Notes: generated from the letters alone by a model not told the origin. 64,000 bases of DNA from Candidatus Mediterraneibacter merdipullorum (GCA_019117125.1 DXAL01000017.1:51202-115201); one strand, 5' to 3'. Positions 24,289 through 35,777 are shown, counted from the first letter of the stretch. A program made the numbers and translations.

Positions 24289-27200
24289 CTATTCTTGTAC
24301 GAACATATGAGAAGCGACCGCGTTTTCCAGAGCGTACTCCTGCATTTTCTTCTTCCGCTCCTTTGCGTCCTCCTCGGTCAGGATATCATTGAGCCGTCCG
24401 TATCTTCCCTGCTCGCCCGGATGCGACTCACGCACGCACGTCTCTTTGTCGCTGCGGTAGGAATTTCCGTCGATCGTCTCTTTGAAATAATATTTCAGCT
24501 TTTCATTTGCGAACAGGACGAATTTCTTCACATAGATATTGTCGTACATGGGTGTCAGGACCTCTGTGGAATAATCCGCGTGCTCGCTGCCGCCTTTCTG
24601 GAGCTGATAATAGAGCATGACGCGGCTTCCCTTCTGTCCTTTATACTCGATGAGCGTCTTGTCCCAGAGCTGCAGCTCGATCAGCCATTCTTTCTCATAG
24701 GAAAGGAAGAACGGGAAATACATCTGCCTGCCGCACAGCTCCTGGAGGAACTTCTTCAGCGTCTTTCGCGTCTGGGAGTTGTACTCTCTTCCGGCGTAGT
24801 ACTTCAGCACCGCAATCTTGCAGATATCCGCCGTCTCCTCGCCTTTTTCGTACTCCCGGCAGATGATGTCTATCACGCTGCGCCCGAGCTTGCGCTCCTC
24901 CACCACGTATTCTCTGGACACGTAGGTGAGATATGCCTGCTGCAGGCGGAAATATGCTCCCTCCGCGTAATACTGCTCGAAAATGGGCGCTTCCTGGAAG
25001 AGTTCTTCCGAGAAGAGCATCTGGGTCAGAATGCGCTCCGCCAGTTTGTGCGTATGTACTTCATAGTCTTTTGCCTCGCGCCAGAGGAGCTTCATATCGG
25101 ACGTTGCCCCGCAGTAATAATTGGCGAGATACGTCAGGATGACCTTGTCATACTGCTGTTTCCGGAAAAGCTCAAAGCAGACATAGGTGAGGAAATCGTC
25201 ATTCTCATAGTTGTTCTCCCGGATGGTCCTGCTGCACAGCCCGAAGAGCTCCATCTCACTGTAGTTCTCGACGCCGTTTTTCCGCACCGTCTCCAGTGTG
25301 AGCTCCTCTGCCTGCTCTTCCTCCCGGTTCCGCCTCAGACCGTTGATGAACCGCCTGCACATATCCATGTAGCGCAGCTCATAAAACAGCCGCCTGCTCT
25401 CGTACGCGATGGAATCGGTGTAGTGCCTTCCGTCCTTCGATTCCCAGACGATGCGGTCCGTCTTCGCATACAGGAAGACCCGCGCCCCGTTCTCCGTGTA
25501 GGGCGCTTTCTCCGTGACCGTCCCGTCCTCCGCAATCACGTGGACATACTTCATGTTCGGGACCTTCGTCGTAATCCAGTAGGCATGGCACACATCGTAG
25601 AGGGCTTTCACCCGGTCCGGGTTCATGGCGGACTCCACCACGAACCGCTTGTAAATGACGCGCAGCTGCTCGTCCACATTGCGCCGGTCCAGCTGGTTCC
25701 ATGCAAAGGCCTCCATCTCATCCCGGTAGTGGGCGTAGATCTCACTGGACTCGTCCTCGTACGTGATAAGGTTTGCATACAGGAATGCACACTTGTGGTA
25801 ATCCAGGCTGTTCCCGTGCATAAAGTAGAGATAGACCGACCGCGGGAGCGCCTTGTGGAACTTCTCCGGCAACACGGACGCCATATAGTACTCGTAGAGC
25901 TGGGCAATCTTAAGCTCCCGCTCCACCGCCTTTTCAAACCACGGGAAATACCGGCTGTCCATGCAGTTTCCCTTGATGAGGAGGGTGCAGATTGCCGTCA
26001 GTATCATGGACTCCTGGTACATCTCCCATGCCCGGACAAGGACATCGTAGAGATGGGGGTCGAATGTTTTCATCTGACTTGCGAGATTGGCGGTATAGAG
26101 CGCCAGCTCCCGCGTCATCAGTTTATATTTCACTGCGAACAGGAGCACCCGCACTTCAAACGTGCCCAGCTTTTTCAGGGAAGAGCTCTTATCCCGGAAA
26201 CACCTGAACGCCTGGAAATAGAACCAGATGCTGCGGGACTTGTCCTCATAGAACTGCTCTTCCAGGACGCGCAGCCGCTCGCTGTATATCTTGTACTCCG
26301 AATCCACCTCCACGAGCATGCACAGAATCTTCCAGCTGTCCGGATGCTTCATGAAGGAGCGGGACAGTTCCTCCGCCACCTTGCGCTGCCCGATGGTGTC
26401 ATTGGACAAAAGCGTGGTGAGATAGAGATAATAAGCGCTCATCTCCACGTCCTTGCCGATGGCAAATCGGTTGTAATTGTAGGACTCCAGCAGCCATTTC
26501 GCCTCGTCCATCCGCCTGCCGATGAGGCAGATATGTGCGTGCGCCAGAAGATAGAACTCATTGCTGCCGTCCATCTCCTGGAGATGACGGATCCTGCGGA
26601 TGGCTTCGTCCACCCACTCGTCCAGGGACATGGCGCCGCTCTCGCACTTGAGGTAGTTCCGGACGATGCCTGCGAACTCCCGGTCATTTGCCCTGCGGTC
26701 CTCGTCCCGGTCCACGTCTTTTTCCACGATAATCTCATAGGTGAGCGTCTCATAGGGCGACTCCAGTATCACCCTGCCGAAATTGCTCCCTTTGTGGAGC
26801 TTCTCCGTATCGAGGAAATATTCCAGCCGGTAGGAATTCCCGATGAACTCTTCCGTGGTGATGCGCATGTGGTCCACGGACAGGAAGTCCCCTTCCGTCC
26901 GGACGTCCACTTCCAGATAACCCCACGTGTTCTTCCGGATGGCAAAGGTCTCCTTGCGCGGCTCCGTCAGGGAGATGAATGCCCTGCTCTCCTCCTCGAG
27001 GGTCAGGAATATCTTCTCCTTCTGCTTGCAGCCGACCAGGAACTCCTCCAGCGCCTGCTGGTCCAGCTCCCACCGCCGCATATTGTCATAGAGCGCCTGT
27101 ATCCTCTTATCCTCATATTTCAATATCTCATAAAAGTCTCGCGAGCGGAACAGTTTCACAGCCTCAGCCGCATCCCGGAAAGACAGCTTCTTGAAATCTT

Positions 27201-27591
27201 CCAGGCTCTGGACCTTGCCGTAGCTCGTCATGACAAAAGGCTTCTCAATGATGGCCGTAAACGCGATGTCAAATTCCCCGCCGTTGCAGACGATGGTAAA
27301 CTTCCCATGCTCCACATGCCCGGGCACGAGACCGGTCCCGTCGTACGTGTAGTAAATATTGACCGGGTTGGCGTCAAAGCCCTGTTCCTCGCAGTGCACA
27401 CGGTAAGATGAGGAATATACAAGCCCGCGGATGGTGCCCTCTCCCTGGTTCTGGAGAGAGAAACTCCCCCGGTATTTTTCCCCCTCGCCCACGCGCATGA
27501 TGATGCGCGTCTCCGGAAAAATAATCTCCGGCTGGGGGATATGGAAATCGCCTTTTGCAAAACGCTTGATCTTATTCTTCAAATCAGTCAC
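24289..27591 (-). CDS. Large beta-sandwich plus helical-repeat protein (DUF5717 type)
   Basis: A 1100-residue cytosolic protein without signal peptide or membrane helix; I associate it with the uncharacterised DUF5717 family. Two beta-sandwich-like domains at the N-terminus (about 20-130: GEGEKYRGSFSLQNQGEG, GKFTIVCNGGEFDIAFTA; about 205-295: WGYLEVDVRTEGDFLS, YETLTYEIIVEKD) flank a helical linker. From about 300 to 1000 come alpha-alpha repeats of TPR character (NEFYLLAHAHICLIGRRMDEA, YYLYLTTLLSNDTIGQRKVAEEL). A last beta segment includes GQKGSRVMLYYQLQKGG. No catalytic motif is seen. The start is a GTG at 27591, or possibly a TTG nine bases later; the ribosome binding site is poor. First gene of the module, with promoter and palindrome at 27622-27669. 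Confidence 0.78.
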   Translation of the reverse strand: MTDLKNKIKRFAKGDFHIPQPEIIFPETRIIMRVGEGEKYRGSFSLQNQGEGTIRGLVYSSSYRVHCEEQGFDANPVNIYYTYDGTGLVPGHVEHGKFTIVCNGGEFDIAFTAIIEKPFVMTSYGKVQSLEDFKKLSFRDAAEAVKLFRSRDFYEILKYEDKRIQALYDNMRRWELDQQALEEFLVGCKQKEKIFLTLEEESRAFISLTEPRKETFAIRKNTWGYLEVDVRTEGDFLSVDHMRITTEEFIGNSYRLEYFLDTEKLHKGSNFGRVILESPYETLTYEIIVEKDVDRDEDRRANDREFAGIVRNYLKCESGAMSLDEWVDEAIRRIRHLQEMDGSNEFYLLAHAHICLIGRRMDEAKWLLESYNYNRFAIGKDVEMSAYYLYLTTLLSNDTIGQRKVAEELSRSFMKHPDSWKILCMLVEVDSEYKIYSERLRVLEEQFYEDKSRSIWFYFQAFRCFRDKSSSLKKLGTFEVRVLLFAVKYKLMTRELALYTANLASQMKTFDPHLYDVLVRAWEMYQESMILTAICTLLIKGNCMDSRYFPWFEKAVERELKIAQLYEYYMASVLPEKFHKALPRSVYLYFMHGNSLDYHKCAFLYANLITYEDESSEIYAHYRDEMEAFAWNQLDRRNVDEQLRVIYKRFVVESAMNPDRVKALYDVCHAYWITTKVPNMKYVHVIAEDGTVTEKAPYTENGARVFLYAKTDRIVWESKDGRHYTDSIAYESRRLFYELRYMDMCRRFINGLRRNREEEQAEELTLETVRKNGVENYSEMELFGLCSRTIRENNYENDDFLTYVCFELFRKQQYDKVILTYLANYYCGATSDMKLLWREAKDYEVHTHKLAERILTQMLFSEELFQEAPIFEQYYAEGAYFRLQQAYLTYVSREYVVEERKLGRSVIDIICREYEKGEETADICKIAVLKYYAGREYNSQTRKTLKKFLQELCGRQMYFPFFLSYEKEWLIELQLWDKTLIEYKGQKGSRVMLYYQLQKGGSEHADYSTEVLTPMYDNIYVKKFVLFANEKLKYYFKETIDGNSYRSDKETCVRESHPGEQGRYGRLNDILTEEDAKERKKKMQEYALENAVASHMFVQE

Positions 27592-27621
27592 CTACTCAAA
27601 ATTCTTCTTCCGCCCAAATGG

Positions 27622-27638
27622 CAAAGTACGCTACTTTG
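27622..27638. promoter_or_regulatory. Perfect palindrome just downstream of the module promoter
   Basis: CAAAGTA-CGC-TACTTTG: 7-bp arms and a 3-bp centre. It begins one base after the -10 box of the promoter for the 1100-aa gene, a typical place for a repressor operator. No regulator gene is adjacent. Confidence 0.6.
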
Positions 27639-27639
27639 A

Positions 27640-27669
27640 ATTATAACATTGTTGTACAGAAACATGCAA
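27640..27669 (-). promoter_or_regulatory. Predicted promoter of the three-gene module
   Basis: Minus strand: -35 TTGCAT (27664-27669), 18-bp spacer, perfect -10 TATAAT (27640-27645). It lies about 49 bp before the GTG start at 27591. Confidence 0.65.
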
Positions 27670-27710
27670 TGGCGGATTCAAAGAAAAATCACGGGATTGT
27701 ATACACGTAT

Positions 27711-28151
27711 TCAACGGTCTTTCACCATCTGCACATACTCGAGCACATGGAATCCAAGCCTTTCATACAGCGCAACCGCACGGGTATTATCCGCTTCCAC
27801 CTCAAGCCGCAGCCTTGCCGTATCCCCTTTTCCGTCCTCCTCGATATAGGAGAAAAACTCTCTGCCAAGCCCTTTGGAGCGGAAGGCTTCCCGGATGTAC
27901 AGTTCCTCAATCCAGGTCACGAATCCTCCCACTTCCTGGGAAAAAGTCCTCGCAGTCACGCCGTACCCGGCGCAGACGCCCTCTGATTCGATGAGATATA
28001 TCTTCGTATACCGGTCGCTTGCAAGCGCCTCGTCCACCGTTGCTTCCATATAAGACCTGGGCACCGGATGAAGCACGGCGTCCGAGTGATAGAATTCCTC
28101 CGCCATCTCAAGATAAATGTCTCTGTCCTTTTCTGTCAGTCTGCGTATCAT
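27711..28151 (-). CDS. GNAT family N-acetyltransferase
   Basis: A 146-residue acyltransferase of the GNAT fold. The acetyl-CoA loop (R/Q-x-x-G-x-G/A) is EAFRSKGLGREFFSYIEE, preceded by the beta-4 strand TWIEELYIRE and followed by ARLRLEVEADNTRAVALYERLGF, the typical last motif. The substrate is unknown. I chose the ATG at 28151 (MIRRLTEKDRDIYLEMAEEF) because AGGAG lies about eight bases upstream; the frame is open to 28295 without support. It is a single gene downstream of apgM. Confidence 0.9.
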   Translation of the reverse strand: MIRRLTEKDRDIYLEMAEEFYHSDAVLHPVPRSYMEATVDEALASDRYTKIYLIESEGVCAGYGVTARTFSQEVGGFVTWIEELYIREAFRSKGLGREFFSYIEEDGKGDTARLRLEVEADNTRAVALYERLGFHVLEYVQMVKDR

Positions 28152-28335
28152 GTCATCTTCTCCTTTTTCTGGTTTTTGTCCCTCTGTCCCTATCCTATCC
28201 TTTTTCCGGGCAGAGCGCAAGCCGGATGCCCGCCCTTTCTGTCCGGACCGGCAAATCGTGCAAAAATACAGCGCGGCATACCCGGACCAGTGCATGTCCG
28301 CAGCATGTCACGCTGTAAAAACTGCAGATTCCTTT

Positions 28336-29598
28336 TTATCTGTCTTTCTCCGCCTTGCTCTGCCGGTCTCTTTCCAGCAGCCGGTCGATGAGCCGCCATC
28401 CTTCTTCCTGGAAGATGCCGGTCTCGGCTCCGGTCCTCTCGCTGTAGACCGGACGTCCTGCCGCCTCTTTCCTGCTGTCATAGAGCAGATACGGCACCGG
28501 TTCCGCCGTATGGGTCCGCACGCGCACCGGCGTGGGATGGTCCGGCAGCACGAGCATGCGGAAATCCGTCCCCTTTGCCCGGAGCGCATCACAGACCGGA
28601 CCGATGATCTGGCTGTCAATGGATTCGATTGCCGTCATCTTATCCCGGGCGCTTCCCTGATGTCCCATCTCATCCGGAGCCTCGATATGGACATAGACGA
28701 AATCATATCCGTCCTCTGTCAGCGCGCGGACCGCCGCCTCGCCTTTCCCCCGGTAATTCGTATGCAGTCCGCCGTTGGCGCCTTCCACAGAGATGTTGTG
28801 CATCCCCGCGCCTGCCGCGATGCCCTTGAGCAGGTCCACCGCCGATATCATGGCGCCGGATACACCGGTCTTTTCCCGGAATGATGCGAGGGCAGGTCTG
28901 GTGCCCGCTCCCCAGAACCAGGCGGAATTCGCCGGGTGTTTTCCCTTCGCGCGCCGCTGTACATTGACCGGATGGTCTTTTAAGACATCGTAGCTTTTGA
29001 CCATCATATCCCGGAGCACCGCATCCCCGGGGAGATATTCCCCAATGCGCTTTGTCAGGATGTCGTGGGGCGCTGTCAGTTCCACCGTCTGTCCGCCGCG
29101 CCAGATCAGGAGATGGCGGTAGCTCGTTCCCACATAAAAATCATATCCTTCTGCATAGCAGGGACGCTCCTTTGGTTCTTCTTCCCGGAACGCTTCCCGG
29201 AGTGCGCGGATGAGTTCTGCGGCTTCCTCCGTACTGATCTCGCCTGCGCTGTGGTCCAGGATGGTGCGGTCCTCATACTCTCCCTCTTCTTCTGAGAGCG
29301 TCACAAGGTTGCACCGGAACGAGACATCGTTCTCTCCCAGCTCTGCTCCGATGCTCAGCGCCTCCAGCGGAGACCTGCCGGAATAATACTTTTCCGGGTC
29401 ATATCCGAGCACTGACAGGTTCGCCGTATCGCTCCCGGGCGCCATGCCCGCCGGCACGGTGCGCACCATGCCCAGCTCCGACACTGCCGCAAGGGCGTCC
29501 ATCGCCGGCGTGTGCGCCGCCTCCAGAGGCGTCCGGTCCCCGAGGTCGGAAAGCGGCTCGTCCGCCATCCCGTCGCACAGGATTACTATATATTTCAT
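28336..29598 (-). CDS. ApgM-type phosphoglycerate mutase family protein, proposed homoserine kinase
   Basis: A 420-residue protein of the archaeal-type, cofactor-independent phosphoglycerate mutase group in the alkaline-phosphatase superfamily. The metal/nucleophile start is YIVILCDGMADEPLSDLGDR, then GSDTANLSVLGYDP, which holds the phospho-acceptor Ser/Thr region. Later come VHIEAPDEMGHQG and VLPDHPTPVRVRTHTAEPVPY. The subfamily next to hom in bacteria without thrB has been proposed as an alternative homoserine kinase (TIGR02535-type). Here it sits 44 bp downstream of hom, which supports that reading over glycolysis. No classical thrB is seen in the window. The ATG at 29598 has AAGGA about 12 bases upstream. 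Confidence 0.85.
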   Translation of the reverse strand: MKYIVILCDGMADEPLSDLGDRTPLEAAHTPAMDALAAVSELGMVRTVPAGMAPGSDTANLSVLGYDPEKYYSGRSPLEALSIGAELGENDVSFRCNLVTLSEEEGEYEDRTILDHSAGEISTEEAAELIRALREAFREEEPKERPCYAEGYDFYVGTSYRHLLIWRGGQTVELTAPHDILTKRIGEYLPGDAVLRDMMVKSYDVLKDHPVNVQRRAKGKHPANSAWFWGAGTRPALASFREKTGVSGAMISAVDLLKGIAAGAGMHNISVEGANGGLHTNYRGKGEAAVRALTEDGYDFVYVHIEAPDEMGHQGSARDKMTAIESIDSQIIGPVCDALRAKGTDFRMLVLPDHPTPVRVRTHTAEPVPYLLYDSRKEAAGRPVYSERTGAETGIFQEEGWRLIDRLLERDRQSKAEKDR

Positions 29599-29642
29599 CG
29601 CTTTAACTGTCCTTCCCAAAAGTCCTGTTCCCTGGTGTCCGT

Positions 29643-30857
29643 CTATTCCTCAATGCGGATCATATGCAGGATGCCGTCAAGTTTTGCCGCTTTTTCCGTA
29701 TATTCCCGCTCTGTCATCACGCCGGTCACCAGACCGAACTCATCGTCCAGACCTGCCGTGACAAGTTCAGATGGTCCGAACACGGTCTCCGCCTCCTTGA
29801 AGCGCGCCTCTGCATTGCCGCTGATGCGCACGAAGAAGCGTTTCTCCGTATCCTCGATGGGAAGGAGTTCCAGTTTCTCATTTTTCCACATCGTCATGAT
29901 ATTCCGATGGAGGTGCTTCGCCTCATCCACCACGTCCGCGACCACCGCGCTGGCTGTCGGGAGCTTGCCCGCGCCGCTTCCGTAGAACATGGCATCTCCC
30001 AGCATGTTCCCGTGCACGAATACGGCGTTGAACACATCATCCACACTGTAGAGCGGATGCTCTTTGGAGAGGAGCATGGGCGCCACGATGGCGTGGAGAT
30101 GCCCGCCGTGCCGCTTGCTGGATGCGATGAGCTTGATGGTCATGCCCAGCTTCTTCGCGTAGAGCATGTCCCTGCTCGTAATCTTTGTGATGCCCTCTGT
30201 GTGGATGTCCTCATAATCCACCTGCTGCCCTGAAATGAGCGAAGAGAGGATGGCAATCTTGCGGCACGCATCATATCCCTCTACGTCCGCCTCCGGATTG
30301 CGCTCCGCGTATCCGTTGTCCTGGGCTTCCTTCAGGACCTCGTCGTAGTCCGCTCCCTCATAGAACATCTTGCTGAGCATGTAGTTGGTCGTCCCGTTTA
30401 ATATCCCTGTGATGACCTCGATGCGGTCTGCCGTCAGGGAAGAGTTGAGGGCGCGTATGATGGGGATGCCCCCGCCCACGCTCGCTTCAAACAGGAAGTT
30501 CAGATTTCTGTCGCGGGCGATGGACAGAAGTTCTGCCCCGTGCTTTGCGACGAGCGCCTTGTTGGATGTGACGACGCTCTTGCCCGCCTCCAGGCAGCGC
30601 TTCACAAAAGTATATGCCGGCTCAATGCCTCCCATGACTTCCACAACGATGCGGATTTCCGGGTCGTTGATGATGATATCCACATCATGGATGATCTTTT
30701 CCTGTATCGGGTCCCCGGGAAAATCCCGCAGGTCGAGCACGTATTTGATATTGATTTCTTCCGCTGCCCGCTGATTGATGACGTCACCGTTTGTACCGAT
30801 TACTTCCACGACTCCGGAACCGACTGTCCCGTATCCCATTACCGCTATATTTACCAT
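29643..30857 (-). CDS. hom: Homoserine dehydrogenase
   Basis: Reduces aspartate semialdehyde to homoserine on the way to threonine and methionine. The protein has 404 residues. The NAD(P) motif is VNIAVMGYGTVGSGVVEVI, the catalytic region includes SNKALVAKHGAEL and GGGIPIIRAL, and the family signature is GILNGTTNYMLSKM with AERNPEADVEGYDACRKIAI. The last 80 residues look like an ACT-type regulatory domain (RFFVRISGNAEARFKE), so feedback by threonine is possible. Two adjacent ATGs occur; 30857 is at the better distance from AAGGAG than 30860. It is followed by the proposed homoserine kinase and preceded by prfB. Confidence 0.95.
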   Translation of the reverse strand: MVNIAVMGYGTVGSGVVEVIGTNGDVINQRAAEEINIKYVLDLRDFPGDPIQEKIIHDVDIIINDPEIRIVVEVMGGIEPAYTFVKRCLEAGKSVVTSNKALVAKHGAELLSIARDRNLNFLFEASVGGGIPIIRALNSSLTADRIEVITGILNGTTNYMLSKMFYEGADYDEVLKEAQDNGYAERNPEADVEGYDACRKIAILSSLISGQQVDYEDIHTEGITKITSRDMLYAKKLGMTIKLIASSKRHGGHLHAIVAPMLLSKEHPLYSVDDVFNAVFVHGNMLGDAMFYGSGAGKLPTASAVVADVVDEAKHLHRNIMTMWKNEKLELLPIEDTEKRFFVRISGNAEARFKEAETVFGPSELVTAGLDDEFGLVTGVMTEREYTEKAAKLDGILHMIRIEE

Positions 30858-30912
30858 CATTTTCTCCTTTTCCTGTACTTCCTGTTCCTGCGTTCCTCCC
30901 GGCATGCCGGAC

Positions 30913-32038
30913 TTACGCTTCCTCTTTTTTCACCGGTTCTGTCTCCGCGCTCAGATACGCGTTGATGAACGGGTCGATATTGCCGTCCATGACGCCGCCC
31001 ACATTGCTCACTTCCGTGTTGGTCCTGTGGTCTTTCACCAGCGTGTAGGGCTGCATCACATAGGAGCGTATCTGGCTGCCGAAATTGATATCCCGGACTT
31101 CCCCGCGGATATCCGACATCTTCTCCGCCTGCTCCTGCTGCTTCATCAGATACAGCTTCGAGCGGAGCATCTGCATCGCCTTGTCCTTGTTCATGTGCTG
31201 GGACCGTTCATTCTGGCACTGGACTACAATGCCCGTCGGCAGATGGGTGATGCGCACTGCCGAGGATGTCTTGTTGATATGCTGGCCGCCCGCCCCGCTG
31301 GAGCGGTACGTGTCAATCTTCAGGTCGTCATCGTTGATTTCGATGTCGATGTCCTCCTTGATATCCGGGATGACATCACAGGAGGCGAAAGACGTCTGCC
31401 TCTTTCCCGCCGCGTTGAACGGCGAGATGCGCACGAGCCTGTGGACGCCCTTCTCCGAGCGCAGGTACCCGTATGCGTTCTCTCCCTTCACCTCAAAGGT
31501 CACGCCTTTGATGCCTGCCACGTCGCCTTCGAGGAAATCCAGTTCCTCCACCGCGTAGCCTTTCTTCTCCGCCCACCGCGTATACATGCGGTAGAGCATG
31601 CCCGCCCAGTCGCAGGACTCTGTGCCGCCGGCGCCCGCATGGAGCGTCACAATGGCGTCGTCCCTGTCATAAGGTCCTGTCAGGAGCGTGCTGATGCGCA
31701 GTTCCTCGAACTTCTGCTCGAACGCCTCCAGCTCTTCCTGTATCTCTTGGACAGTACCCTCGTCCGGCTCTTCCTCGCTCATCTCGACAAGGAGCTTCAT
31801 ATCCTCGTGGTCCGAGCAGAGCGTCTCGATCTCCTTTACCGAGTCCTCGAGCCCCCGGAGCTCTTTCATCACATGCTGGGAACTCTCCGGGTCATCCCAG
31901 AAGCCCGGTTCCTCCAGCCTCTTCTGCAGTTCCTCTATCCGAAGTTTCTTTGAAGCGATGTCAAAGTGAATCCCTCAAATCTTTCAGCGGTTCTTCGTAT
32001 GCCAGGAGTCTGGACTTTAATTCATCTAATAAAACCAC
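30913..32038 (-). CDS. prfB: Peptide chain release factor 2, with programmed +1 frameshift
   Basis: RF2 terminates translation at UGA and UAA. The gene is in two frames: 25 codons from a GTG at 32038 (VVLLDELKSRLLAYEEPLKD...) to an in-frame TGA at 31961-31963. After a +1 slip it continues as DIASKKLRIEELQKRLEEPG to 30913, giving 374 residues. The GGQ motif is SSGAGGQHINKTSSAVRITH and the stop-recognition region precedes it. The slip site CTT-TGA-C is the conserved autoregulatory site of prfB: low RF2 favours the shift. The GTG start has GAGGTG six bases upstream. It is 55 bp upstream of hom and 88 bp downstream of secA. Confidence 0.96.
31960..31976 (-). promoter_or_regulatory. prfB programmed +1 frameshift site
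   Basis: Minus strand: GAGGGATTCACTTTGAC. GAGGGA acts as the internal Shine-Dalgarno-like element, CTT is the slippery codon and TGA-C the recoded stop context. Confidence 0.95.
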
Positions 32039-32126
32039 CTTATTCACCTCTTTCTTAAAATCTATCTTATTTATATTTGTCTGCTTTCTCATGCATCCGG
32101 AAATCCGGGTCCGGTTTCCGGTCCCG

Positions 32127-34706
<2,580 letters not shown>

Positions 34707-34773
34707 ACTTTACAACTAACTCCTTATCCATGATGTGGCACCGGCGCACAGCCCCGGTACACTTACGTTTTCC

Positions 34774-34802
34774 ATTCTATCACTAAGTTATGGCTAATTC
34801 AA
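34774..34802 (-). promoter_or_regulatory. Predicted secA promoter
   Basis: Minus strand: -35 TTGAAT (34797-34802), 17-bp spacer, -10 TAGAAT (34774-34779). It gives a leader of about 60 bases. Confidence 0.6.
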
Positions 34803-34877
34803 CAACTTCATAAATCGTTAACAAAAAGCAAAAATGCCAAAAGCAAAAATGCATCACTGTTTCGCACGCGCCATTCG

Positions 34878-35663
34878 TCAAACCGCACTTCCGGAAGAAA
34901 ACCGGCGCACCTGGTCGTAGGGGAGCGTCCCTCCGAACAAGTCCAGCGCGCTCCCGACAGTAAAGTCCAGCCTGCCGCCGCTGACCTGCCGGAACCGTTC
35001 CAGGTCCTCCCGGGAACCGATGCCGCCCGCGTAGGTGACCGGGCGCTTTCCCCATCCTGCCAGCATCCGGACAAGCTCCTCCTCCATCCCGGCGCGCCTG
35101 CCCTCTGCGTCCACGCCGTGGACCAGGAATTCGTCACAGCTTTCGGAGAGCTCTTCCAGGACTTCTCCGGTCAGATACATGTCCGTATATTTCTGCCACC
35201 GGTCCGTCACGATACAGTATCCGCCCGGCGTCTTCCGGCAGCTCAAGTCCAGGACGATCTGCTCCCTGCCGACGGCGCGGACCAGGTCCTTCAGCGCGTC
35301 TCTGCGGAACGTCCCCCCGGCAAAGACATAGGACGTGACAATGACATGGCTCGCCCCGGCGTCCAGAAACGCCTCCGCGTTCTCCGCCGTGACGCCGCCC
35401 CCCGCCTGCATGCCTTTCGGATATGCTTCCAGCGCCCGCATTGCCTGCGCCCTGGTCGCCTCATACCAGGGCGAACTCTCCGGGTTCAGGAGGATGACGT
35501 GTCCCCCGCTCAGACCGTCCTTCCGATAGAGCCCGGCATAATAAGAAGCGTCCAGTCCGGACGCGAAATTCGTCTCCGCCTGGTCGCCTTCATCCTTCAG
35601 GCTTCCGCCTACGATCTGTTTTACTTTTCCGTTATGTATGTCGATGCATGGTCTGAATCTCAT
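34878..35663 (-). CDS. hisA: Eukaryotic-type HisA isomerase, orphan copy
   Basis: A 261-residue (beta/alpha)8 protein. The N-terminus MRFRPCIDIHNGKVKQIVGGSL, with the internal QAGGGVTAENAEAFLDAGAS and TYAGGIGSREDLERF, matches the eukaryotic-type (His6-like) ProFAR isomerase group rather than the common bacterial HisA. Catalytic aspartates are in CIDIHNG (Asp8) and the second half (VHGVDAEGRRAGME). It isomerises ProFAR to PRFAR in histidine synthesis. No other his gene is present, so either the pathway is scattered or the enzyme serves another Amadori-type reaction. A short AAAAGCAAAAATGC direct repeat lies downstream near 34824-34852. Confidence 0.88.
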   Translation of the reverse strand: MRFRPCIDIHNGKVKQIVGGSLKDEGDQAETNFASGLDASYYAGLYRKDGLSGGHVILLNPESSPWYEATRAQAMRALEAYPKGMQAGGGVTAENAEAFLDAGASHVIVTSYVFAGGTFRRDALKDLVRAVGREQIVLDLSCRKTPGGYCIVTDRWQKYTDMYLTGEVLEELSESCDEFLVHGVDAEGRRAGMEEELVRMLAGWGKRPVTYAGGIGSREDLERFRQVSGGRLDFTVGSALDLFGGTLPYDQVRRFSSGSAV

Positions 35664-35708
35664 CTGATCCCTCTTTCCTGCAGACGCCGTTCTTCCCGGT
35701 CACGGGAG

Positions 35709-35745
35709 CTGCCGCAGGAAGAGGCGGTTCCTCTCCCTGCGGCAG
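35709..35745. other. Stable hairpin between the lipoprotein gene and hisA
   Basis: CTGCCGCAGG-A-AGAGG pairs with CCTCT-C-CCTGCGGCAG around a 5-base loop. No T-run follows on either strand, so it may be a weak terminator, a processing site or an RNA stabiliser. Confidence 0.65.
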
Positions 35746-35777
35746 TATCCGGGTCTCTCCCCATACGCGCATGCGCG

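Noticed and set aside
23047..27411. A 4.4-kb open frame on the plus strand, antisense to the Hsp70-like and 1100-aa genes
   Set aside because: It has no ribosome binding site or recognisable domain, and its residues (His/Leu/Arg/Val-rich) are what results from reading GC-biased codons of the opposite strand. The minus-strand genes have proper starts and coherent domains.
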